Source of the DNA: Janthinobacterium lividum
GTDB lineage: Bacteria; Pseudomonadota; Gammaproteobacteria; Steroidobacterales; Steroidobacteraceae
NCBI GenBank assembly: GCA_943327025.2
Contig: CALPVO020000018.1
Span: forward strand, 1-14,710
Direction of reading: 5' to 3'
Length of the DNA stretch: 14,710 nt
The notes beneath the pieces are model-generated. The model was not told the origin of the DNA, searched no databases, and worked only from the letters and a program-made list of their open reading frames with translations. The position numbers and the translations under genes are program-made. Shown here in pieces: positions 7,136-14,607 of this stretch (its first letter is position 1; every line of letters starts with the position of its first letter).

Positions 7136-8185
7136 ATGGCTTACGTTCGCAACGCCTGGTACGTGGCGGGCTGGGTCCCAGACCTTGCCCGCGACCGCCC
7201 GACCGGCATCACCCTGCTCGGAGAACCGGTAGTGCTTTGGCACACGGGGCAGCACTGGGCGGCTTTCGAAGACCGTTGCCTGCACCGTTTGGCGCCGTTG
7301 TCGCTCGGCCGCTGCGAAGGCGCCCATCTCCGCTGCCTATATCACGGCCTGCGTTACGACACGGAAGGCCGTGTCGTCGAAATCCCCGGGCAAGAGCGCA
7401 TTCCGCCGCAAGCCCGCTTGCGCCGCTACCCGGCGGTGGAGCGCCACAGTTGGCTATGGGTGTGGATGGGCGAACCGGCGAAAGCGGACGAAGCGCTCAT
7501 TCCGCCCGCCGTCGGTTTTGACGACCCGGCGTGGATTCTGGGACGTGGTCAATTGGACTATGCCGCCGAAGCCCGCCTCATCAACGACAACCTGCTCGAC
7601 TTCTCGCACCTGAGCTTCGTTCACGCCAACAGCTTCGGCGCTACGAGCGTTTGGGCAGAAGAACACCCGCGCATCACGCCGCTCCCCCGCGGCATCCGTT
7701 ACGAGCGCTGGGTAGAAAGTTCACCGCCCATGCGCGGCCGCGAACACGCCGGCCGCGTGGATGGCTGGACACGCTACGACTTCCTCATCCCCGGCGTACT
7801 GCTCATGTTGGGCGCTCAGTACCCCGAAGGCACCGCCAAGGCCTGCGGGCATGGCGAGCCGCCAGCGGACTTGCCGGCACTCGGCAAGACTTTCACTAGC
7901 CAAGCGGTGACACCGTTGACGGACAAGACGTCGCGCTACTTTTTCTCTTGGGGCCCACATCGCACTGTGGGCGATGAAGCCTTGCGCGACATTCTCATGG
8001 GCATCGCGGAGCAAGCCTTCGCCGAAGACAAGACGATGATTGAGGCGCAGCAGCGCGTCATCGATCAGACGCCGCACCTGCGCATCATGCCGACCGCACA
8101 TGACCGTGCCATCACCTTGTTCAACCAACTGGTAGCGCGCATGGTGCGCGAAGAAGCCAGCACCAGCCAAGAGAGCGCAACATGA
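7136..8185 (+). CDS. Rieske non-haem iron oxygenase, VanA-type (aromatic O-demethylase-like), terminal component
   Basis: A 349-residue oxygenase alpha subunit resembling vanillate and dicamba O-demethylases. The N-terminal Rieske [2Fe-2S] domain has Cys48-X-His50, sixteen residues, then Cys67-X2-His70 (CLYHG). The C-terminal catalytic domain has the mononuclear iron motif DNLLDFSHLSFVH with His158 and His163, the bridging Asp155, and a probable third ligand Asp298 in FAEDKTMIEAQQ. These enzymes add O2-derived oxygen to an aromatic or its methoxy group using electrons from a separate reductase; no reductase or ferredoxin lies in this window. I prefer the ATG at 7136 (MAYVRNAWYVAGW, the usual family N-terminus, AGGGA upstream) over one nine codons earlier, which falls in the likely promoter. 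Its TGA overlaps the next gene's ATG. The substrate is unknown. Confidence 0.88.
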   Translation: MAYVRNAWYVAGWVPDLARDRPTGITLLGEPVVLWHTGQHWAAFEDRCLHRLAPLSLGRCEGAHLRCLYHGLRYDTEGRVVEIPGQERIPPQARLRRYPAVERHSWLWVWMGEPAKADEALIPPAVGFDDPAWILGRGQLDYAAEARLINDNLLDFSHLSFVHANSFGATSVWAEEHPRITPLPRGIRYERWVESSPPMRGREHAGRVDGWTRYDFLIPGVLLMLGAQYPEGTAKACGHGEPPADLPALGKTFTSQAVTPLTDKTSRYFFSWGPHRTVGDEALRDILMGIAEQAFAEDKTMIEAQQRVIDQTPHLRIMPTAHDRAITLFNQLVARMVREEASTSQESAT

Positions 8186-9051
8186 AGATTACCCGCCTCG
8201 ACACGCCCCACTGCAGTGTTGGCGAAGGCCCGGTTTGGGATGTGGAAGATCAGTCGCTCTACTCCATCGACATTCTCGGCAAGTGCATCCACCGCCACCA
8301 CTTGGCCACCGGACACAACGACCGCTGGGAAGTACCCGGCATCATTGGCTCGATGGCCTTGCGCGCCGGCGGCGGTGCCCTCATCGCCTTGAAGGATGGC
8401 GTCCACACCTACGATTTCGCTAGTGGCGCGAGCGCTCCGCTGGCTTGCCCACCCGACCAAGACCCCCGCGTGCAGTTCAACGACGGCAAGACGGACCGCT
8501 TCGGTCGCTTCATCGTCGGCAGCACGGACGGCACCATGAAAGAGCCCTTGGGCAGCATCTACTCCGTGGGCGCCGACGGCACGTATCAAGTGCTGGACAG
8601 CGGCATCTGCATCAGTAACGGGCCGTGCTGGTCGCCGGACAACCGCACTTTCTACTTCGCCGACAGCATCCCGAAAGACATCTACGCCTACGACTACGAT
8701 CCGGCCACCGGCCAAGCGACGAATCGTCGGGTGTTCGCCAACACCGCGGCATTCGGCGGCATTCCCGACGGCGCCACGGTGGACACGGATGGCTTGGTCT
8801 ACAGCGCCATCTGTGAAGGCGGCGTCATCGCCGTGTTCCGGCCGGACGGTACCGTGGAGCGCACCATCCCCATGCCCGTGAAGCTCCCCGGCAGCGTCAT
8901 GTTCGGTGGACCGAACCTAGACCTGTTGTTCGTCACCACGCTGGACCCTGCGTTCATGGGTCGCACGGATGGTGGCGAAGGTGCGGGCCACACGTTCGTC
9001 ATCGAAGGGCTCGGCGCACGCGGCCTGCCTGAGGCGCGCTATGTCGACTGA
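8182..9051 (+). CDS. SMP-30/gluconolactonase/LRE-family hydrolase
   Basis: A 289-residue six-bladed beta-propeller hydrolase of the SMP-30/regucalcin/gluconolactonase family, probably cytoplasmic as no signal peptide is seen. Metal-site residues are at the expected places: Glu15 in VGEGPVW, Asn146 in ISNGPCWSPD and Asp196 in IPDGATVD; FNDGK (Asn100, Asp101) is the usual substrate-site loop, preceded by Gln98 where animal SMP-30 has Arg. Family members open sugar or other lactones with a divalent metal. Its place in an aromatic catabolism operon suggests a lactone or ester formed downstream of ring attack, but this is inference. The ATG overlaps the stop of the Rieske gene by four bases, and its end overlaps the transporter gene by 11 bases, so it is clearly part of the same transcript. 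Confidence 0.88.
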   Translation: MKITRLDTPHCSVGEGPVWDVEDQSLYSIDILGKCIHRHHLATGHNDRWEVPGIIGSMALRAGGGALIALKDGVHTYDFASGASAPLACPPDQDPRVQFNDGKTDRFGRFIVGSTDGTMKEPLGSIYSVGADGTYQVLDSGICISNGPCWSPDNRTFYFADSIPKDIYAYDYDPATGQATNRRVFANTAAFGGIPDGATVDTDGLVYSAICEGGVIAVFRPDGTVERTIPMPVKLPGSVMFGGPNLDLLFVTTLDPAFMGRTDGGEGAGHTFVIEGLGARGLPEARYVD

Positions 9052-10300
9052 AGCCCCTTCCAATACCGACGCACACCCTGCGGTATCGCTGCCAACGGGG
9101 AACTCGCCGCCACCCCAACGCAGCCCCTTGGGGCTGCTGCTCGTCGTCGTGTTCATCAACATCGCCGGCTTCAGTTTGGTGCTGCCCCTGCTGCCTTTCT
9201 ATGGGCAGGCTTTCGGCGCCACGCCCTTGGGCGTAGCGTGCCTGTTTGCTGCCTACTCGCTAGGCAACCTCATCGGCGAACCCTACTGGGGGCGCCTCTC
9301 GGACCGTATCGGACGCCGTCCCGTACTCATCGCTTCCACAGCGTGCGCGGCGCTAGGCTATGTGGCATTCGCTTTCGCACCCAACCTTTGGTCCGCCTGC
9401 TTGTTACGCGTGGTAGGTGGATTCTTTGGCGGTACCTTGTCCGTAGTGCTTGGCAATATTGCCGACGTCACACCACCCGCCGGACGCGCCAGGAGCATCG
9501 GCTTCTTCGGCGCCGCCTTCAATCTCGGCTTTGTGGCCGGCCCGGCACTGGGTGGACTACTCGCCGCGCCTGAACTCGGGGCCGCAGGCTACCGTTTGCC
9601 ACTGTTCGCCGCGGGCGCCTTGGCAGGCGCCGCCTCCCTTTGGGCCCTGCTGTTCTTGCGGGAACCCGTTCGAGCAGCACGTCCCACCGCGACCGCACCC
9701 GCCTCGCGGAGTGAAACGCTCGCCTTCGCCTATCACCACCCACTCATCAGCCGTCTGCTGGGGGTCGGCTTCATCGCCATCCTCACTTTCGCTTCCATGG
9801 AGGCAGTGTTCGGCCTGTGGACCAGCCTGCGCTACCAGTGGGGGCCCAGAGAGGTCGGCCTAGCGTTCATCGCCATCGGCCTCGCCGGTGGCATCACGCA
9901 GGCGCTGCTCATTGGCCCGTTGGCGCGCCGTTTCGGGGAGGCGCGCGTCCTGGCCGCAGGCGTCATGGTCCTGCTCATCAGCACCTTGCTCATGCCTTGG
10001 GCCCCGAACCCGGCAGTGTCGGTGGCGCTGATGGCGCTATTGATGACCGGTCACTCGCTCACCTTCCCGAATCTCGGCGCGTTGGTGTCGCGCGCAACGC
10101 CGCCCGAAAACCAAGGCGCCGTGATGGGCCTGCAAGGCTCCGTACAAGCGTTGGCACGCATCGTGGGGCCGCCTATCCTCGGCTGGACCTTCGGCGCCTT
10201 TGGTCCATCCATGCCTTTCCATGTGGCCGCGGTCTTGGTAGCTGTCGCCGCCTTGCTCGCACTGCGCATCGTGCGTCTGTCTTTCCCTGCCATCCCATAA
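9041..10300 (+). CDS. MFS transporter, DHA1/TetA-like family
   Basis: A 419-residue membrane protein with about twelve hydrophobic segments, the first at about 29-51. Between TM2 and TM3 lies the MFS motif A, GRLSDRIGRR (84-93), and in TM5 a motif C-like GFVAGPALGG (163-172), which in this superfamily is associated with drug:H+ antiporters of the TetA type. A hydrophilic N-terminus of about 28 residues precedes TM1, and a short loop near 225-245 separates the two halves. In this operon it may export a toxic phenolic or intermediate, or move substrate inward; sequence alone does not decide the direction. I chose the ATG at 9041, overlapping the SMP-30 gene end by 11 bases; an in-frame earlier start would lie deeper inside that gene. 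Confidence 0.87.
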   Translation: MSTEAPSNTDAHPAVSLPTGNSPPPQRSPLGLLLVVVFINIAGFSLVLPLLPFYGQAFGATPLGVACLFAAYSLGNLIGEPYWGRLSDRIGRRPVLIASTACAALGYVAFAFAPNLWSACLLRVVGGFFGGTLSVVLGNIADVTPPAGRARSIGFFGAAFNLGFVAGPALGGLLAAPELGAAGYRLPLFAAGALAGAASLWALLFLREPVRAARPTATAPASRSETLAFAYHHPLISRLLGVGFIAILTFASMEAVFGLWTSLRYQWGPREVGLAFIAIGLAGGITQALLIGPLARRFGEARVLAAGVMVLLISTLLMPWAPNPAVSVALMALLMTGHSLTFPNLGALVSRATPPENQGAVMGLQGSVQALARIVGPPILGWTFGAFGPSMPFHVAAVLVAVAALLALRIVRLSFPAIP

Positions 10301-10316
10301 ACCGAGACCACCAGCC

Positions 10317-11903
10317 ATGACCCGAACCAGCGACACTTCCTCGGGCCTGCGTCCGGCAGGAATGAGCGCCGCCACCTTTGCACGGGCCTTGCGCGCACTG
10401 GAACAGGCTGTAGGCGCAGACCACGTGTTCACGGCGGAAAACGACCGCTACGCCTACGCCGACCATTTCGCAGGCGACGAATCTCTGCATCAACCTTGCG
10501 GTGCGGTAGCGCCAGCGAACACGGCGGAAGTGCAGGCGGTAGTGCGTATCGCCAACGAATTCGGTTTGCCGTTATGGACCATCAGCCGCGGCAAGAACTT
10601 CGGCTATGGCGGCCCCGCACCCGCCTTGAAGGGGTCGATGGTGCTCGACCTCAGTCGCATGAAGCGCTTCACGGTAGACCGCGAAAACGGCACCGTGCTG
10701 GTCGAGCCCGGGGTGGGCTTCTATGATCTCTACGACTACTTGCAGCGGGAAAAAATCCCGCTGTGGTTATCGGTCCCTGGGAATTCCTGGGGCAGCGTGG
10801 CAGGCAATGCCTTGGACCGTGGCGTGGGCTATACCACCTATGGCGACCACGCGGCGCGCATCTGCGGTTTAGAGGTGGTGCTTCCGGAAGGCGATGTCGT
10901 GCGTACTGGCATGGGTGCCATGTCCGGTTCTCCGAACTGGCAACTCTACCGGCCAGGTTTTGGCCCCTCGTGGGATGCCATGTTCTGCCAGTCGAATTTC
11001 GGTGTCGTCACACAAATGGGCCTGTGGCTAATGCCTGCGCCAGAGACCATGTTGGCGCTGGACTACGAGTTCGACCAACCGGAAGACCTTGGCTGGGTCG
11101 TTGACACCCTGGCGCCCTTGCGCCGCGAGGGCGTCATCCAGCAGTCGCCTTCCATCGGCAACTGGCTGCGTGCCGCAGCCGTTATGACCACGCGCAACCA
11201 ATGGAGCGACCAACCCGGTCAACTACCAGAATCCGCCATCACCGCTATCCGCAAGCGCTTCGGCATTGGCTGGTGGAGCGTGCAGTTGCGCTTCTATGGG
11301 CGCGAAGAAATCACCACCGCCAGCCAGCAAGTGGTGGAACGCGCTTTTGCCAACAAGCCCGTGCTATCGGTGCAGAAGTCGCGTTGGCAACAAGGCGATG
11401 CCCCGCAGCAGAATGCCTGGGCCGGCGCACCCATCAGCTTTCCCTTGGCTAATGCCAACTGGCATGGCGGCCGCGGTGGCCACGTCGGCTATTCACCAGT
11501 ATTGCCGCCGCGCGGCGACTTGGCGCTGGACCAATTCCATCGCACCGCAAAGCTCTATGCGGATTACGGCATGGATTACCACGCCAGCTTCGCCATGGGC
11601 GAACGCCACCTGACGAACGTGAACCAAGTGCTCTACAACAAGGATGACCCGGAGATGATGTCGCGTGTCGACCGCTTCTTCCGCGCGTTGGTGAAAGACG
11701 CCTCGGCACAACGCTATGGCGAATACCGCACCCATATCGAGTACATGGACTTGGTTGCCGACAGCTATGACTTCAACGGCCACGCCCTGCGACGCCTGAA
11801 CGAACGCGTCAAAGATGCCCTTGACCCGCGCGGCATCCTGTCGCCGGGCAAGAGCGGTATCTGGCCTGCCAACCTGCGCCCTGCCCGCGGAGACCGGAAA
11901 TGA
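10317..11903 (+). CDS. FAD-linked oxidoreductase of the VAO / 4-cresol dehydrogenase (PchF) family, flavoprotein subunit
   Basis: A 528-residue flavoprotein closest in layout to 4-cresol dehydrogenase PchF, eugenol hydroxylase and eugenol/vanillyl-alcohol oxidase. The FAD-binding PCMH domain (about 55-245) shows ISRGKNFGYGGPAP (Tyr97), GSMVLDLSRM, VEPGV and GNALDRGVGYTTYGDH. The cap domain has NWHGGRGGHVGYSPV, with His389 at the position of the flavin-linking His of vanillyl-alcohol oxidase, while Ala380 stands where PchF has its linking Tyr384. Tyr470-Arg471 match the phenolate-binding pair of the family. The catalytic-base positions are odd: Gly155 replaces the VAO Asp170 and Ser424 replaces PchF Glu427. 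Such enzymes dehydrogenate or hydroxylate the benzylic carbon of para-alkylphenols. The overlapping cytochrome gene downstream suggests a flavocytochrome dehydrogenase rather than an oxidase. Alignments are from memory. Confidence 0.9.
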   Translation: MTRTSDTSSGLRPAGMSAATFARALRALEQAVGADHVFTAENDRYAYADHFAGDESLHQPCGAVAPANTAEVQAVVRIANEFGLPLWTISRGKNFGYGGPAPALKGSMVLDLSRMKRFTVDRENGTVLVEPGVGFYDLYDYLQREKIPLWLSVPGNSWGSVAGNALDRGVGYTTYGDHAARICGLEVVLPEGDVVRTGMGAMSGSPNWQLYRPGFGPSWDAMFCQSNFGVVTQMGLWLMPAPETMLALDYEFDQPEDLGWVVDTLAPLRREGVIQQSPSIGNWLRAAAVMTTRNQWSDQPGQLPESAITAIRKRFGIGWWSVQLRFYGREEITTASQQVVERAFANKPVLSVQKSRWQQGDAPQQNAWAGAPISFPLANANWHGGRGGHVGYSPVLPPRGDLALDQFHRTAKLYADYGMDYHASFAMGERHLTNVNQVLYNKDDPEMMSRVDRFFRALVKDASAQRYGEYRTHIEYMDLVADSYDFNGHALRRLNERVKDALDPRGILSPGKSGIWPANLRPARGDRK

Positions 11904-12334
11904 GATTCCCTGGCTTGAACACTAAACGCCCCGTGACTCCGCCAACGACTCGCTGGGCTGCACCAGTGGTCACCTCGCTGGCTTGGCTTTGCTTGGTGAC
12001 CGCCGCGGTGTTGGCACCGAATGCCCTAGCCGCCGGCGGTCCGACTGAGCGCGGCGCCGCGCTGTTCGAGGAGAAATGCGCCATGTGCCACCGCGTCATG
12101 GGGATGGGCACCGTACTGCTGACGCGCCGTCGCGAACCGGCCACCGCACTACTGGAAAAGCGTAGTGACCTGACCCCAGAGTTTGTGGTGGCAGCAGCGC
12201 GTGCGGGCCTCGGCAACATGCCGCGCATCAGTCGGGGCGAAGTCTCCGACAGTGATCTGGCCACCATCGCCGCCTGGCTGGCGGTGCCGGCCGCAGCGCC
12301 AACACCAACTGTGGCCCCGCCTGCGGCAAATTGA
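11900..12334 (+). CDS. Periplasmic c-type cytochrome, electron acceptor of the flavoprotein (PchC/EhyA-like)
   Basis: A 144-residue class I cytochrome c. The N-terminus has a basic region and a hydrophobic stretch (about 22-40) ending PNALAA, a likely signal peptide cleaved near residue 44. The haem site is CAMCH (60-64); Met107 in GNMPRISRGEVSD is the probable sixth ligand. The stretch MGMGTVLLTRRREPATALLEKRSDLT between them resembles the cytochrome subunits of flavocytochromes such as eugenol hydroxylase. A Pro/Ala-rich tail (about 130-144) follows the last helix and could be disordered. The ATG overlaps the flavoprotein stop (ATGA), strong evidence that both belong to one enzyme. The flavoprotein shows no obvious signal peptide of its own; in characterised relatives the complex is periplasmic, so how it reaches the cytochrome is open. 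Confidence 0.9.
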   Translation: MRFPGLNTKRPVTPPTTRWAAPVVTSLAWLCLVTAAVLAPNALAAGGPTERGAALFEEKCAMCHRVMGMGTVLLTRRREPATALLEKRSDLTPEFVVAAARAGLGNMPRISRGEVSDSDLATIAAWLAVPAAAPTPTVAPPAAN

Positions 12335-12335
12335 A

Positions 12336-12359
12336 GACGGGCGGCCTTAGCCGCCTGTC
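12336..12359. terminator. Convergent stem-loop between cytochrome gene and tldD
   Basis: An inverted repeat GACGGGCGGC-CTTA-GCCGCCTGTC gives a 10-base-pair stem (one G-U) with a four-base loop. It lies two bases after the cytochrome stop, and its loop contains the tldD stop codon (TTA on the plus strand, 12347-12349), so its far arm is the end of tldD. Position between two convergent operons fits a shared bidirectional terminator. No T-run follows on either strand, so efficiency is uncertain. Confidence 0.5.
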
Positions 12360-13783
12360 CCACCAACGGTCAGGGAATCAATACGCAGCGTCGGTTGCCC
12401 CACGCCCACGGGTACGCTCTGGCCTTCCTTGCCACAGGTGCCAACACCAGCATCCAACTGCAAGTCATGGCCCACCATCGACACGCGCGTAAGCACGTCG
12501 GGTCCGTTACCGATGAGCGTGGCGCCCTTCACCGGACGCGTGACGCGTCCACCTTCGATGAGATAAGCCTCGCTGGCTGAAAATACGAACTTGCCGGAAG
12601 TAATGTCGACTTGCCCGCCACCGAAGTTGACAGCGTAGAGCCCATCACGCACCGACTCGAGAATTTCCGCCGGATCGTGTGGGCCGGGACGCATGTAAGT
12701 GTTCGTCATGCGCGGCAGAATGGGGCTGGCAAAGGACTCCCGCCGACCATTGCCGGTGGGCGCCACGCCCATCAGGCGGGCGTTCTGCTTGTCTTGCAAG
12801 TAGCCGCGCAACACGCCGTCTTCGATGAGCGTAGTGCACTGAGTAGGTGTGCCTTCGTCATCGATATTCAACGAACCGCGACGCCGGTCCAGCGTGCCGT
12901 CGTCAACGACGGTGCACAGCGGGCTGGCCACCTTCTCGCCGACGCGCCCGGCGAACGCCGAAGTGCCTTTACGGTTGAAGTCGCCTTCCAGCCCGTGACC
13001 AATCGCTTCGTGCAGCAAGATGCCAGGCCAACCGGCCGCAAGCACCACGGGCATGGTGCCGGCGGGGGCCGCTATTGCCTCGAGATTCACCAAGGCCTGC
13101 CGCACGGCTTCGCGCGCCAAGGCTTCGCCACGTTCCAGCGTCAGCAATTCGTCCAGACCATACCGCCCACCGGTGCCTTGGTAGCCTTGCTCGCGCCGGC
13201 CATCTTTCTCGACGATGACCGACACGTTCATACGCACCAAGGGGCGCACGTCCGCCGCGAGCGTGCCATCCAGCGCCGCCACCAGTATCACTTCGTGTGA
13301 ACCGACGACACTCGCCATCACTTGCTTTACCCGCGGGTCCTGCGCGCGCGCATAACGGTCGACGTGCTCCAGAAAGGCGACCTTGTCGGGGTCGCTGCGC
13401 GTAGCCACCGGGTCATCGGCGAGATAAAGGCTTTTGCCTTCCCGAGCCTTAAAGGCCTGTACAGGTGCGCCCTGTCCACCTTGTCGGGCAATGGCTCGCG
13501 CCGCGCGCGCTGCTTCCAGCAAAGCATCTCTGGAAAGTTCATCGGAATACGCAAAGCCCGTCTTTTCCCCCGTGAGTGCGCGTACTCCCACACCTTGCTC
13601 GATGCTGTGCGCGCCATCTTTCACCGTGCCGTCTTCCAGCGACCAGCTTTCCGAGCGGCCCGACTGGAAGTACAGGTCGGCGTCATCGACACCAGCACTC
13701 GCGACCAACCCCAGCGCCTCCTGGAGATCGGATAGAGAAAGCCCGGCGGGCTCGAGCAAACGGGATTGGGCAAGTTTCAGCAA
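12347..13783 (-). CDS. tldD: Metalloprotease TldD
   Basis: A 478-residue protein (E. coli TldD 481). With TldE (PmbA) it forms a heterodimeric zinc protease that degrades unfolded peptides, matures microcin B17 and removes CcdA in E. coli. Visible hallmarks are [58 protein letters not shown], the zinc motif HEAIGH (258-263) followed by [39 protein letters not shown] and the C-terminal [18 protein letters not shown] chose a TTG start at 13783, since it matches the family N-terminus, has GAGG eight bases upstream and overlaps the nit stop by seven bases; no ATG fits, and the longer frame runs far into nit. The partner gene pmbA is not in the window. Confidence 0.95.
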   Translation of the reverse strand: MLKLAQSRLLEPAGLSLSDLQEALGLVASAGVDDADLYFQSGRSESWSLEDGTVKDGAHSIEQGVGVRALTGEKTGFAYSDELSRDALLEAARAARAIARQGGQGAPVQAFKAREGKSLYLADDPVATRSDPDKVAFLEHVDRYARAQDPRVKQVMASVVGSHEVILVAALDGTLAADVRPLVRMNVSVIVEKDGRREQGYQGTGGRYGLDELLTLERGEALAREAVRQALVNLEAIAAPAGTMPVVLAAGWPGILLHEAIGHGLEGDFNRKGTSAFAGRVGEKVASPLCTVVDDGTLDRRRGSLNIDDEGTPTQCTTLIEDGVLRGYLQDKQNARLMGVAPTGNGRRESFASPILPRMTNTYMRPGPHDPAEILESVRDGLYAVNFGGGQVDITSGKFVFSASEAYLIEGGRVTRPVKGATLIGNGPDVLTRVSMVGHDLQLDAGVGTCGKEGQSVPVGVGQPTLRIDSLTVGGTGG

Positions 13784-14607
13784 GAGGAGGACCTCGACAG
13801 AACGCGGTTTTGCAAACAGGGAAAGGATACACGCGTGGCTTGCTGGGCTTCGCGGTCCAGCGCGGCCAGAACGACGCCCTCGCCACGCGGCCGACGGGCC
13901 AGCACACGCCCCCAAGGGTCAATAATCAAGCTATCACCATAGGTCTCGCGGCCATTCGCATGCACGCCACTCTGGGCAGGCGCCAGCACGAAACCGAGGT
14001 TCTCGACGGCCCGCGCACGCAGCAGCACTTCCCAGTGCGCGCGGCCCGTGGGTGCCGTGAAGGCCGAGGGAATGGTGAAGACCTCGGCACCGGCCGACAC
14101 CATCTCGCGGTACAACTCCGGGAAGCGCATGTCGTAGCAAACGCTGAGACCCACCCGCCCGATGGGGGTATCGACAAGTGCGATCTTGCCGCCGGGCGAA
14201 ATATGGTCCGACTCGCGGTAGCGCTCCGCGCGTCCGGGCAGGTCCACATCAAACAGGTGAATTTTGTCGTAACGCGCAACTGCTCGGCCTGCCGCATCGT
14301 AGACCGGGCAGCAAGCCGCCGGGCGTGCGTCACCCGCCACGGTGACAGGAATGGTGCCGCCCACAATCCACAGCCCCAGACGAGCCGCGCTTTCCGCCAG
14401 AAAATCCTGAATGGGACCGCTGCCTTCCGGTTCTGCCGCCGCACGCCGCGCGGCATCGTTGCGCGGCATCAACGCGAAATTCTCGGGCAGTACCGCCAGC
14501 ACGGCCCCGCCGGCTTTAGCAGCGGCCAACCAACGAGCCGCTACCGCGAGATTGTCCGCGACCGTATCACCCGAGGTCATTTGGACGACGGCGGCCACCG
14601 GCTTCAT
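13777..14607 (-). CDS. Nitrilase-superfamily amidase (Nit1/Nit2-like)
   Basis: A 276-residue carbon-nitrogen hydrolase with the Glu-Lys-Cys triad Glu42 (LPENFALM), Lys115 ([10 protein letters not shown]) and Cys157 ([13 protein letters not shown]). The DKIHLFDVD and [11 protein letters not shown] motifs place it in the Nit branch, which includes deaminated-glutathione amidase and omega-amidase (repair or removal of alpha-ketoglutaramate-type metabolites). The specific substrate cannot be read from sequence. The ATG at 14607 overlaps the yhdP stop (ATGA) and has AAGGAGTG at good spacing; a longer upstream frame only overlaps yhdP. The gene lies in the yhdP-nit-tldD order also known from Pseudomonas, where the same group follows rng. 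Confidence 0.92.
   Translation of the reverse strand: MKPVAAVVQMTSGDTVADNLAVAARWLAAAKAGGAVLAVLPENFALMPRNDAARRAAAEPEGSGPIQDFLAESAARLGLWIVGGTIPVTVAGDARPAACCPVYDAAGRAVARYDKIHLFDVDLPGRAERYRESDHISPGGKIALVDTPIGRVGLSVCYDMRFPELYREMVSAGAEVFTIPSAFTAPTGRAHWEVLLRARAVENLGFVLAPAQSGVHANGRETYGDSLIIDPWGRVLARRPRGEGVVLAALDREAQQATRVSFPCLQNRVLSRSSSC

Noticed and set aside
7109..7138. Earlier ATG at 7109 for the Rieske oxygenase
   Set aside because: It adds nine non-conserved residues, has no ribosome binding site, and overlaps the likely -10; the ATG at 7136 gives the family N-terminus.
7136..12334. Codon-use evidence for recent transfer of the module
   Set aside because: A hand count suggests TTG Leu codons are more frequent in the SMP-30 gene (6 of 18) than in rapZ (6 of 40), but the sample is small, overall G+C looks similar and no integrase, IS or tRNA borders the module.
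12611..13300. 229-codon open frame on the plus strand within tldD
   Set aside because: Antisense to the conserved zinc-binding region of TldD; no motif of its own.
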